Positions 17,252-25,481 of a stretch of DNA of 52,253 bases are shown here, piece by piece; position 1 is the first letter of the stretch, and each line of letters starts with the position of its first letter. A program made the position numbers and the translations under genes. The notes under the pieces are model-generated. The model saw nothing but the letters and a program-made list of their open reading frames with translations. It was not told the DNA's origin and did no database searches. The DNA comes from Firmicutes bacterium UBA4845 (GTDB taxonomy: Bacteria > Bacillota > Clostridia > Tissierellales > Sedimentibacteraceae), in assembly GCA_002399975.1 (NCBI GenBank), contig DHER01000145.1, positions 1-52,253 of the forward strand, written 5' to 3'.

Positions 17252-19171
17252 TTAATTAGCTTTCTTTAATATAGAATGTCTGATTAGTGTATATGTCAGA
17301 AGACCAAATAAAATAATTGACCCGATTGACCCTAAGTCTATTCCAAAATCCAAATTTAACCCAACTACTGTGAACACTGCCAAAACTATACCTATTATGC
17401 CTTCTCCAGCTATCAGCCCTGAGCCAAACAGAACTCCCGAGTCAATTTTAGACTGTATAATACCTATTTTGTTTTTATCTTTTGCCTTATTCAATTTACT
17501 ATCTAAGACACCTCTTACAGCACCGCCTACCATTATTCCGACACTTAAATGAATTGGCAAATACAAACCTATTGCAATAGGCAGTACAGGAAGTCCAAAT
17601 ACCTGTAAAGCAACACCTAAAAATATTCCAACCAATATGAATGTCCATGGCAGGCTTCCTCCCATGACACCTTCCACAATAACTTTCATCAATGTTGCCT
17701 GAGGTGCCGGCAGTTCAGGAGAACCAAATCCCCAAGCAGCATTCAATAAGTTTAAAATACCGCCTATTGCAAAGGCCGCAGCTATTGCACCAATAAATTC
17801 GCCATATTGCTGATACCTTGGGGTAGATCCCACAAGAAAACCAGTTTTTAAATCCTGTGAAGCATCTCCTGCAATTGCGGCAATAATTGATACTAAAGAA
17901 CCAACGGTCAATGCGGCAATCATCCCCGAATGACCTGTATTTCCGGAAGATTTAAATATAAATGCAGATATAATCAATGTAGCAATTGTCATGCCGGATA
18001 CTGGGTTGTTCGAGCTTCCGATTAACCCAACAATCCTGGATGATACTGTGGCAAAGAAAAAGCCAAATATCGCAACAAGCAGTGCTCCTCCAATTCCAAC
18101 AGGTATAACCGGGACAGCGGCCATAGCTATAACCATAGCAACAACAAGCACAAAAATTGTTTTAATAGACATATCCTGATCAGTCCTGATTGCATTATTA
18201 CCACCTACGCCGCCTTTATAATCCTTGATTGCATCTTTGAATGTTTTAACAATAAGCGGAAGAGAAGTTATCAGGCTGTAAATACCACCAAAAGCTACAG
18301 CACCGGCACCAACATATTTAATGTAATTTTCCCATATACCCCAATGATCCAACTGACTGATAGGTTCAATAGCAGGAGCCATTACAATAGGAGCAAGGCT
18401 TCCAATATGTGTAATAAGCGGTATCAAAACAAACCATCCTAAAACTGCTCCTCCCAGCATATATGCGGAAATCTTCGGCCCCACAATAAATCCGACTCCC
18501 AACAGAGACGGCAGCACATCTACACCTATGGCAGCACCAGTATACCCAGGTATTGTGGTTTCAATCTCATTAGGAAACAAGTGAAATCCTTCACTTAAAA
18601 ATTTATAACCCGAACCTATTCCCAATCCTAAAAATGTGGTTTTTGCTTTTTCTCCACCTTCTTCTCCTGCAAGCAAAACTTCCGAGCAGGCAGTACCTTC
18701 AGGGTACGGTAAAATCCCATGCTCCTGAACTATCAACGCCTTCCTAAGAGGAACCATAAAGATTATTCCCAACACTCCACCTATTATTGCGATAATCGTA
18801 ATTGTTATTATGTTTGGAGGAATAGTACCCCATTCCTGTGACCAGATATAAAGTGCCGGTATTGTAAATATTACACCTGCCGCCAGTGATTCTCCTGACG
18901 AACCGATAGTTTGAACCATATTATTTTCAAGTATAGAATCTCTTTTAAGAATACCTCTTATAAAACCCATTGAAATTACAGCTGCCGGTATAGATGCGCT
19001 GATAGTCATTCCAACTCTTAATCCTAAGTAGGCATTAGCCGCACCAAAAACAACTGCCAACAAAACACCTAATAAAATAGATGTTTTAGTAAACTCAGGA
19101 AGTATTTTTTCTGCAGAGACAAACGGCTTGAATTCCTTCGCACTATCATTTCCTTTCATTTTTCCCTCCAT
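17252..19171 (-). CDS. OPT family oligopeptide transporter
   Basis: A 639-residue integral membrane protein of about 15 hydrophobic segments. It matches the bacterial OPT (oligopeptide transporter) superfamily: NAYLGLRVGMTISASIPAA near the N-terminus, GSSGES, and EGTACSEVLLAGEEGG in the middle. Family members take up peptides, or in some branches metal-chelator complexes, using the proton gradient. The start is the ATG at 19171 (MEGKMK); a second ATG four codons later has a less well placed ribosome site. It is transcribed from a promoter about 200 bases upstream, with a long leader. Its downstream neighbours are the PqqD-like, membrane and PepD genes, which suggests a peptide-nutrition locus. 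Confidence 0.92.
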   Translation of the reverse strand: MEGKMKGNDSAKEFKPFVSAEKILPEFTKTSILLGVLLAVVFGAANAYLGLRVGMTISASIPAAVISMGFIRGILKRDSILENNMVQTIGSSGESLAAGVIFTIPALYIWSQEWGTIPPNIITITIIAIIGGVLGIIFMVPLRKALIVQEHGILPYPEGTACSEVLLAGEEGGEKAKTTFLGLGIGSGYKFLSEGFHLFPNEIETTIPGYTGAAIGVDVLPSLLGVGFIVGPKISAYMLGGAVLGWFVLIPLITHIGSLAPIVMAPAIEPISQLDHWGIWENYIKYVGAGAVAFGGIYSLITSLPLIVKTFKDAIKDYKGGVGGNNAIRTDQDMSIKTIFVLVVAMVIAMAAVPVIPVGIGGALLVAIFGFFFATVSSRIVGLIGSSNNPVSGMTIATLIISAFIFKSSGNTGHSGMIAALTVGSLVSIIAAIAGDASQDLKTGFLVGSTPRYQQYGEFIGAIAAAFAIGGILNLLNAAWGFGSPELPAPQATLMKVIVEGVMGGSLPWTFILVGIFLGVALQVFGLPVLPIAIGLYLPIHLSVGIMVGGAVRGVLDSKLNKAKDKNKIGIIQSKIDSGVLFGSGLIAGEGIIGIVLAVFTVVGLNLDFGIDLGSIGSIILFGLLTYTLIRHSILKKAN

Positions 19172-19337
19172 TATTTAATTACTAATTCTTTGATCCTATT
19201 TTTTCTAAAACAAATAAATCTGCGTAGAAAACAATCGTTTTCTTTTTGATTATTTACAAATAACTTTTACCTTTTACAAACAAATGTTTCTTGTCTCCCC
19301 CCTTTCCTGCATAAATAATACAATACCACTGTACTTA

Positions 19338-19371
19338 TATCAAAAACATATTGTGATATTTGTTTTTGATA
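19338..19371. repeat. 11-bp perfect inverted repeat in OPT leader
   Basis: TATCAAAAACA (19338-19348) and TGTTTTTGATA (19361-19371) are exact reverse complements around 12 bases. The repeat begins a few bases downstream of the predicted transcription start at about 19374, so it could be a repressor operator or a 5'-terminal mRNA hairpin. Confidence 0.6.
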
Positions 19372-19380
19372 AACAACTGC

Positions 19381-19409
19381 AGTTTAGCATAAAATAAATT
19401 ATATGTCAA
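19381..19409 (-). promoter_or_regulatory. SigmaA-type promoter of the OPT transporter gene
   Basis: Minus strand: perfect -35 TTGACA (19409-19404), 17-base spacer ending in TGC (extended -10), then TAAACT (19386-19381), four of six matches. It implies a leader of about 200 bases. Confidence 0.7.
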
Positions 19410-19516
19410 TATAATTAATCTTAATTAGTGGGAAAACGCAAAACATTTTATAATTCATATATATATTATGTATTTTTAAAGATTTTTTTAAAAAAACAAT
19501 TTTATTAGACCTTTTG

Positions 19517-19738
19517 TTAAAAATCTTTTTTATTTAAAACATCTCTTAATATCTTTGCTTCATCCTTACTGAAAGTAACACCCTTCCCCATTCTTTCATG
19601 CTCCGGAGACCATTCTCTTATATCAAATTTTGTTTCCCTCCCATTCCAGCTTACCATATTTAATTCTTTTGTCCATCCTTTTGCCGACTGAGAAAGAACA
19701 GCCAGTTTTTCCGTTATTTCAAATTTTATATCAGTCAT
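19517..19738 (-). CDS. YdbC/PC4-like single-strand nucleic-acid-binding protein
   Basis: A 73-residue protein resembling the bacterial YdbC / PC4 (p15 coactivator) domain: a beta-rich N-terminal half (KFEITEKLAVL, WTKELNMVSWNG, KFDIREWSPEHERMGKG) and a C-terminal helix (SKDEAKILRDVL). Relatives bind single-stranded DNA or RNA as dimers and may act in transcription or repair. It starts 12 bases after the macrodomain gene, so the two are co-transcribed. The full domain is present and nothing is truncated. Confidence 0.82.
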   Translation of the reverse strand: MTDIKFEITEKLAVLSQSAKGWTKELNMVSWNGRETKFDIREWSPEHERMGKGVTFSKDEAKILRDVLNKKDF

Positions 19739-19750
19739 AATTTAACCCCA

Positions 19751-20269
19751 CTATCTTTTAATATTATTTTTATATTCATTCAATGCTTTTTCGTAATATT
19801 CTTTTGTTTTATCGTCAAAACATACCATTGCAACCTTATTGATGTTTTTTTTGCTAAATTCCATAATGCTTTTCACAGCTATTTCAGATGCCTTTTTCAA
19901 TGGGAAATGATAAACTCCGGTACTTATGGACGGAAATGCCACATAGCGGCAGCCATATTCCTCAGCTAACTTAAGGCTGTTATGGTAACAATCAGCTAAC
20001 AAAGCTTCCTCACTGTTTTCGCCGCCACGCCATATAGGTCCAACAATGTGTATCACATATTTTGCAGGAAGGTCATATCCCTTTGTTATTTTTGCTTTCC
20101 CTGTTTCACACCATCCAAGTTTTTTACATTCCTCTAACAATTTTGGACCTGCCGCACGGTGTATTGCACCATCAACTCCTCCGCCTCCAAGCAATGAGTT
20201 GTTAGCTGCATTGACAATTGCATCTGCCCTTACTTTTGTTATGTCACCTAATAAAATTTTAAATTCCAT
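19751..20269 (-). CDS. Macrodomain protein, O-acetyl-ADP-ribose deacetylase type
   Basis: A 172-residue stand-alone macrodomain. GDITKVRADAIVNAANNSLL, then the GGGGVDGAIH loop and a second loop SISTGVYHFPL, are the ADP-ribose-binding signatures of the MacroD/YmdB branch. Such enzymes remove ADP-ribose from acidic residues or deacetylate O-acetyl-ADP-ribose in the cytoplasm. ATG at 20269 follows AGAGAGA. It precedes the YdbC-like gene in a two-gene unit. The target in this organism is unknown; no ADP-ribosyltransferase or sirtuin gene is seen nearby. Confidence 0.93.
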   Translation of the reverse strand: MEFKILLGDITKVRADAIVNAANNSLLGGGGVDGAIHRAAGPKLLEECKKLGWCETGKAKITKGYDLPAKYVIHIVGPIWRGGENSEEALLADCYHNSLKLAEEYGCRYVAFPSISTGVYHFPLKKASEIAVKSIMEFSKKNINKVAMVCFDDKTKEYYEKALNEYKNNIKR

Positions 20270-20532
20270 CGTTCTCTCTCTTTTTAATAGATTTTATATA
20301 TTTTAAATTTGATATTGATTTCAATTATTATAATATATCGAACATAAAACTTTAAAACAAAAATCAAAATTACTTATCTAATCACAAATTGTCTTTATCC
20401 TAATCCACCCCTTTAATTTTATAATGGCACCATTAATTATGGTTTATTTTCAGTTAGTATAAAATAAAGCAGCATAATACAACAATTACATAAAATTTGT
20501 ACATTATATACTATATACTGCTTATTTTATTT

Positions 20533-21189
20533 TTAATCTCTTCTGCTGAATCTTGATACTATCCTGAGAACATACAAAAATATGTTGATAAAATCAAGAA
20601 ACAAGTTCAAAGCCAATGTAGGTACATCATCTTCTGTGAATGCGCCGGTTTTTATAATTGATACATCATGCAGCACATATCCGCTAAATATCATTATTCC
20701 CAAAAATGCCAACGCCAGATGATAAACCTGGGATTTTAAAAACAAACCTACTATGCTTATTAAAATCAAAGCTATCAGACCAGCAAACAATGTACTCCCC
20801 AGGAATGAAAAATCACTTTTTGATTTGGCGGAGTATAATGCTATACCACCAAATGTTATAGTAGTTATTCCTAAGGAAATCAGCACCATCTCCGAACCCA
20901 TCCCAGATATATAGTAAAATATTGCCGGGTAAGTGCTTATGCCCATTAAAAATGCCACCGAAAAACAATTTAATCTTGAGTAAGATCTGTTTTCACCTCT
21001 TTTTGCAATTGCCGCGACGATTAGGACAATTATTGAACCAATACCTGCAAGAAATGCAAACTGAGGTGGAACAAACGTCCTTCCTAAAATCATTCCTATT
21101 GTACATACCAGCAGCAATACAAAGAATTCTAATAAAACTTTGCTTATTAACCCTTTTTTATAAGTTTCATCGAAATAATATCTTTCCAA
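20533..21189 (-). CDS. Bax inhibitor-1 / YetJ-like membrane protein
   Basis: A 218-residue protein with about seven transmembrane helices matching the BI-1 (TMBIM/UPF0005) family. The late segments SGYVLHDVSII and LFLDFINIFLYVLRI contain the two aspartates which, in the Bacillus YetJ structure, form the pH-sensing pair of a calcium leak channel. Start choice: GAGGTG lies 8 bases before a TTG at 21189; an in-frame GTG at 21198 overlaps the ribosome site and is rejected. It lies 40 bases downstream of a zinc-ribbon gene. Role in bacteria: probably calcium or proton leak, by family inference. Confidence 0.88.
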   Translation of the reverse strand: MERYYFDETYKKGLISKVLLEFFVLLLVCTIGMILGRTFVPPQFAFLAGIGSIIVLIVAAIAKRGENRSYSRLNCFSVAFLMGISTYPAIFYYISGMGSEMVLISLGITTITFGGIALYSAKSKSDFSFLGSTLFAGLIALILISIVGLFLKSQVYHLALAFLGIMIFSGYVLHDVSIIKTGAFTEDDVPTLALNLFLDFINIFLYVLRIVSRFSRRD

Positions 21190-21229
21190 TATAATCACCT
21201 CTATTACAGATATATTAAAATTTCAGTTT

Positions 21230-21610
21230 TTATAGAGGATTCCCACAATTTGGGCAATATTTATAATTTCCTCTAACTTCACAGCCGCAGTACGGACATT
21301 TTCCAGTACCAGAAATTGTACCTTTTTGTATAAGCATCAGATCCTCGTCATTTAAAACAATATTCTGTCTGCGACGTTTCTCTATCATATACCCTTTTTC
21401 TTTATTTATTATTAAATATATGCTGTTGCAGCAAGTTGTCTTTGCATAATATTTCTTGCCAAATTTAAACAACGGAATAAAAAATAAGCTAAATACATTA
21501 TATTCAACAAACACTTCATAACGTCCACACCTGCCACAGCATTTGCAAATAATAGGTACATAATAATTTAATTCTTTTCTTTTCGGATATATGCCGGCAA
21601 TAAAAACCAC
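21230..21610 (-). CDS. Zinc-ribbon protein, unknown function
   Basis: 126 residues with two cysteine groups: an N-terminal CKCCGRC plus a later TTCC pair, and a C-terminal zinc ribbon CPYC-x10-CPNC. Between them is a hydrophobic stretch (NVFSLFFIPLFKFGKKYY) that may sit on or in the membrane. This layout is common in small clostridial zinc-ribbon proteins of unknown role. The GTG start at 21610 follows GAGGTGA. It probably forms a unit with the BI-1-like gene. Whether the metal site binds nucleic acid or protein cannot be told from sequence. Confidence 0.72.
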   Translation of the reverse strand: MVFIAGIYPKRKELNYYVPIICKCCGRCGRYEVFVEYNVFSLFFIPLFKFGKKYYAKTTCCNSIYLIINKEKGYMIEKRRRQNIVLNDEDLMLIQKGTISGTGKCPYCGCEVRGNYKYCPNCGNPL

Positions 21611-21653
21611 ACACTCACCTCTTTATTTTAAAGCAACATCTTTTTACCAGGAA

Positions 21654-22832
21654 TTAATTATTCTCAAAATATTTAAGTATGGAATTTAAATATATTTTTA
21701 TGCCCAAGGCAATTGAACCTTCATCTGCTGCGAACTTCCCACTGTGAATAGGATATATATACCCTTTATCCTTATTTCTTATTCCTAAATTAAAGTAACA
21801 TGCTTTTCTTGCAGCTGCAAAATAAGAAAAATCATCTGTTCCCATACAGGGCTCCTGTACAATGGAAATATTCTCTTCACCTATGGTTTCCAAAGCCGCT
21901 GCTTTTACCGTGTCAACCATGGAATTATCATTTATAAGAGGTCCATAACTTTCTTCTATATTGATCTGAGCGGTTCCACCATATGATTTTGCAATATTTG
22001 TAGCCAAATCTGCAGTCCTTTTTTTCAAGAACTCTCTTGTTTGTGGATCAAGCGTCCTCAATATACAGTCCATCCGTGCAGACTTAGGTATAATATTGGA
22101 ATTTGTTCCAGCATGTATACTTCCTACTGTAAATACAGCAGAATTATACGGTGCTATATTCCTGCTTACAAGAGTTTGCAATGCCATTATTATGTTAGCA
22201 CTTATTATAATAGGGTCAATTCCGTTATGTGGATATGCTCCGTGAGTCTGCTCACCCATAACAGTAATTGTTATCATGTCAGAAGCTGCATACATCTTTC
22301 CGTATTTTAAACCGATTTTACCAACATCTATATCAGAATTTACATGAAGCCCTAAAACAGCATCTACATGAGGATTTTCCAAGCACCCTTCATTTATCAT
22401 CCTTTTAGCACCTCCTATTGTTTCCTCAGCTGGCTGAAAAAACAGCTTAACAGAGCCATCAATCTCATTGCCAATTGTTATTAAAATTTTCGCAAGTCCT
22501 AACAAGACAGACATGTGTATATCATGGCCGCAGGCATGCATGACATTTTCATTTACAGATGAAAACATAACATTACTTTCTTCTTTTACAGGAAGTGCAT
22601 CCATATCTGCTCTTACCCCAATTACCTTTTGATCTGTTCTACCCTTTATTATTGCTACAACTCCTGTATCAGCCACATTTTTTTTATATTCAACACCCCA
22701 TTTGCTTAAGCAGGAACAGATTTTTCCCATAGTATTATACTCTTTCTGGCTAAGTTCAGGATTTTGGTGAAGATACCTTCTTATTTCGATTATTTCTTCA
22801 ATACTGTCATTTATCAATTTTTCTGTATTCAA
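21654..22832 (-). CDS. M20 family amidohydrolase (hippurate hydrolase/N-acyl amino acid deacylase type)
   Basis: A 392-residue metal-dependent amidohydrolase of the M20D group, which removes acyl groups from amino acids or related compounds. Metal-binding and catalytic signatures are HACGHDIHMS, PAEETIGGAK with the paired glutamates, and the late GTDDFSYFA motif. A dimerisation domain sits at about 180-290. The start is a TTG at 22832 behind GGAGGT with 9-base spacing. It is 43 bases upstream of the zinc-ribbon gene. Substrate cannot be settled from sequence: N-acetyl-diaminopimelate, hippurate and acyl-amino acids are all known in the group. Confidence 0.9.
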   Translation of the reverse strand: MNTEKLINDSIEEIIEIRRYLHQNPELSQKEYNTMGKICSCLSKWGVEYKKNVADTGVVAIIKGRTDQKVIGVRADMDALPVKEESNVMFSSVNENVMHACGHDIHMSVLLGLAKILITIGNEIDGSVKLFFQPAEETIGGAKRMINEGCLENPHVDAVLGLHVNSDIDVGKIGLKYGKMYAASDMITITVMGEQTHGAYPHNGIDPIIISANIIMALQTLVSRNIAPYNSAVFTVGSIHAGTNSNIIPKSARMDCILRTLDPQTREFLKKRTADLATNIAKSYGGTAQINIEESYGPLINDNSMVDTVKAAALETIGEENISIVQEPCMGTDDFSYFAAARKACYFNLGIRNKDKGYIYPIHSGKFAADEGSIALGIKIYLNSILKYFENN

Positions 22833-22992
22833 TTATATGTACCTCCAATAATTAAAATATTCAAAATATCAAACATCTATTGCAAATATTATATCAAATA
22901 AATCACATACTGCAATTTATATTTGACGATATTATTAAATATATATGTAAAGTAGGTGAAACATAGAAAAATACGTCACTAACAAAATAAAC

Positions 22993-23027
22993 TAAAAACG
23001 GCTATTTATACAATAACAAATAACCGT
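22993..23027 (-). terminator. Rho-independent terminator after the LD-carboxypeptidase gene
   Basis: On the minus strand ACGGTTATTT (23027-23018) pairs fully with AAATAGCCGT (23007-22998), with one G-U, and is followed by TTTTTAG. It lies just past the stop at 23046. Confidence 0.75.
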
Positions 23028-23045
23028 AATTTTTAAAAAATAATC

Positions 23046-23960
23046 TTATTTATTGAATTTTATCAATTTCAGCATTGTATTAATTGTACACTTTGTACCT
23101 AAAGGAATTGTTGACATTGGAAAACAATGGCCGGATTTAATATTGTACATAACAGGTTTATCATAATCGACCAGTACGTCTTTAAACATATTTATTACAG
23201 AATAATTTATATCTGATTCATTTATGCAATTAGTGAAATCACCCAAAATAATTCCTGCTGCATCTTGTAATTTATTTGAATATTTCAGTTGATACATCAT
23301 CCTGTCCAGTCTTCTTACATCTTCATCGACATCTTCAATAAAAAGTATTTTGCCACATGTATCTACTTCGTAAGGTGTTCCAATCATAGAAACAAGCAAT
23401 GATAAATTGCCGCCGACAATTGTTCCCTCGGCAGTCCCCTCTTTCATCACCTGAAAACTTTCACCTTTGGGATTTTCTAAAATCAATTCATCTTTCATAT
23501 TTAATGCTTTATAAAAACTAGCTCTTGTAAAATCATCATACGAATGAAGCATATTTGATTTTACCATAGGCCCGTGAAAAGTAACTAAATCACATTTCTG
23601 ATTGAAATATACATGTAAATTTGTAATGTCACTGTACCCGACAAATATTTTAGGGCAATTCCTTATAACGCTGGAGTCTATCTTATCCATTACATGAGAG
23701 CTTGTGTCCCCTCCTCTTATGCACCAAATAGCTTTTACCTCATTGTCCCTAAACATTTGATTCAATTCTTCTGCCCTTTCTTTTCCAAGCCCTGCTGAAT
23801 ACCCATGAACAGATTTATATGCACATTTGCCCATTTTAACTTTGTATCCCATATTTTCCACAAGGTTCTTACATGAATTCGCTTCTTCTTTAGTGATCGG
23901 TGACGAAGGAGAAACTAATGCTACCATATCGCCTTTTTTAAATTTTTCTGGAAAAATCAT
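23046..23960 (-). CDS. LD-carboxypeptidase / MccF-like S66 peptidase
   Basis: A 304-residue cytoplasmic serine peptidase. Family marks are VALVSPSSP at the start, the nucleophile region IRGGDTSSHV, VGYSDITNLH, a glutamate in LFIEDVDED and the histidine in GHCFPMSTIPLG. S66 enzymes cut the L,D-bond of recycled murein tetrapeptides or detoxify microcin C. The canonical glycine-rich GGYGS around the nucleophile reads GGDTSS here, which is a variant. ATG at 23960 follows AAAGGG. It is probably monocistronic, between the glyA terminator and its own terminator. Confidence 0.9.
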   Translation of the reverse strand: MIFPEKFKKGDMVALVSPSSPITKEEANSCKNLVENMGYKVKMGKCAYKSVHGYSAGLGKERAEELNQMFRDNEVKAIWCIRGGDTSSHVMDKIDSSVIRNCPKIFVGYSDITNLHVYFNQKCDLVTFHGPMVKSNMLHSYDDFTRASFYKALNMKDELILENPKGESFQVMKEGTAEGTIVGGNLSLLVSMIGTPYEVDTCGKILFIEDVDEDVRRLDRMMYQLKYSNKLQDAAGIILGDFTNCINESDINYSVINMFKDVLVDYDKPVMYNIKSGHCFPMSTIPLGTKCTINTMLKLIKFNK

Positions 23961-24033
23961 TATTTTACCCTTTCTACAGCCTCATAATTATTATATTCAT
24001 TATAAATATATTCAGTTTCCCATAATATGTTAA

Positions 24034-24073
24034 AAAGGCAGTAACGAAATTAAAAAATTTCGTTACTGCCTTT
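24034..24073 (-). terminator. Rho-independent terminator after glyA
   Basis: Perfect 17-bp stem (24034-24050 with 24057-24073), 6-base loop, followed on the minus strand by CCTTTTTAAC. It lies immediately after the glyA stop at 24086. Confidence 0.88.
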
Positions 24074-24085
24074 ATTATGATTGTT

Positions 24086-25312
24086 CTATCTAAATGTAGA
24101 AGTTAATTCTAAAACTCTACCGCTTAATGTTTTTTTACTTTCCGTCCTGCATAGAGCTGAATCAATAATGTCTGCCAGCTCAGACATTTCAGCCTCTTTC
24201 ATTCCTTTTGTGGTAACTGCTGCAGTACCTATTCTTATACCGCTTGTTACATTCGGGTTTTGTGGATCAAAAGGTATTGTATTTTTATTTGTGGTAATAT
24301 GGATTTCGTCAAGTATTTCCTCTGCTTCTTTGCCAGTCAACCCTTTGCTTCTTAAATCAACAAGCATTAAATGGTTGTCGGTTCCTCCTGATACAATTCT
24401 GAAACCTTTGTCCATCAGTGCTTGAGACAATGCTTTTGCATTGTTAACTACTTGCTGCTGGTACGTTTTAAAGCTGTCCTCCATTGCTTCCTTGAAACAA
24501 ACGGCTTTTGCAGCTATTACATGCATTAAAGGCCCCCCTTGTGTTCCTGGGAAGATTGCTTTGTCTATCTTTTTTGCAAATTCTTTCTTACACAGGATCA
24601 TTCCGCCTCTTGGGCCTCTTAATGTTTTATGGGTTGTCGTAGTTACGAAATCCGCATATTGAACAGGGTTCGGATGTAATCCTGATGCCACAAGACCGGC
24701 TATGTGGGCCATATCCACCATGAAGTATGCTCCGACTTCATCTGCAATTTCTCTGAATGCTTTAAAATCTATAAATCTTGAATATGCACTTGCTCCTCCT
24801 ACAATAATGTTTGGGTGCTCACGTTTTGCAATTTCTCTTACTTGGTCATAATCAATTCTTTCTGTTTCCTTATTAACACCGTAGGACGCAACATTAAAAT
24901 ATGTTCCGGACATATTAACCGGACTACCATGTGTCAAATGCCCTCCCTGGGATAAGTTCATCCCAAGTATTTTATCTCCCGGCTTTAAAACTGAAAAATA
25001 AACTCCAAAGTTTGCATTTGAACCGGAATGAGGCTGTACATTGGCATGATCAGCCCCAAATATTTTTTTTGCTCTCTCTCTTGCAAGGTTTTCAACTTTA
25101 TCTACAAATTCGCATCCGCCATAATATCTTTTGCCCGGATATCCTTCAGCATATTTGTTTGTTAAATGACTTCCCATTGCTTCAAGTACCGCTTCGGAAA
25201 CAAAGTTTTCAGAGGCTATCAGCTCAATATTGTTATTCTGCCTTTCCTTTTCCTCCATCATTGCATCATATAATTTATCGTCATTTTGTTTAATTAAATC
25301 AAAGTTCATCAT
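24086..25312 (-). CDS. glyA: Serine hydroxymethyltransferase
   Basis: A 408-residue PLP enzyme that interconverts serine and glycine with tetrahydrofolate, feeding one-carbon metabolism. The PLP lysine is Lys229 in TTTTHKTLRGPRGG, and the N-terminal NIELIASENFVS and AEGYPGKRYYGG motifs are present. Full family length. Two ATGs in a row begin the gene (25312 and 25309) behind AGGAGAAT; either could be used. It has its own promoter and a strong terminator, so it is monocistronic. Confidence 0.97.
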   Translation of the reverse strand: MMNFDLIKQNDDKLYDAMMEEKERQNNNIELIASENFVSEAVLEAMGSHLTNKYAEGYPGKRYYGGCEFVDKVENLARERAKKIFGADHANVQPHSGSNANFGVYFSVLKPGDKILGMNLSQGGHLTHGSPVNMSGTYFNVASYGVNKETERIDYDQVREIAKREHPNIIVGGASAYSRFIDFKAFREIADEVGAYFMVDMAHIAGLVASGLHPNPVQYADFVTTTTHKTLRGPRGGMILCKKEFAKKIDKAIFPGTQGGPLMHVIAAKAVCFKEAMEDSFKTYQQQVVNNAKALSQALMDKGFRIVSGGTDNHLMLVDLRSKGLTGKEAEEILDEIHITTNKNTIPFDPQNPNVTSGIRIGTAAVTTKGMKEAEMSELADIIDSALCRTESKKTLSGRVLELTSTFR

Positions 25313-25365
25313 TATTCTCCTACATATATTTTCTTGGAAGCTGTTTTTTTATTTTTTACAGTATT

Positions 25366-25394
25366 ATTATATTATGTTACATTCTTTTAAGCAA
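25366..25394 (-). promoter_or_regulatory. SigmaA-type promoter of glyA
   Basis: Minus strand: -35 TTGCTT (25394-25389), 17-base spacer, perfect -10 TATAAT (25371-25366). The leader would be about 47 bases, too short for a riboswitch. Confidence 0.68.
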
Positions 25395-25481
25395 CGTAAA
25401 ATATATTATTGAGCAATGCCGTCATAAATTTATTTCATACTAATTATACTTTATTTCATACCTAAAAATCAAGTAATAATC

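Larger units (their letters stand above)
19172..19516 (-). other. Long leader/control region of the OPT gene
   Basis: 345 bases without a gene between ydbC-like and OPT genes. It holds the OPT promoter (19381-19409), a 34-base inverted repeat just downstream of it (19338-19371), a G-rich run (GGGGGGAG on the minus strand near 19300), and a small GAAAAC-GATT-GTTTTC stem near 19230. The 3' part, toward ydbC, is very AT-rich and otherwise featureless. No known riboswitch class was recognised. Confidence 0.6.

Noticed and set aside
20459..20530. AT-rich stem (ATAAAATAA-like arms) after the BI-1-like gene as a terminator
   Set aside because: The arms are separated by about 45 bases, too long a loop for a rho-independent terminator.
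25313..25481. Glycine riboswitch before glyA
   Set aside because: The promoter at 25366-25394 leaves only about 47 leader bases, too short, and no aptamer motifs are visible.
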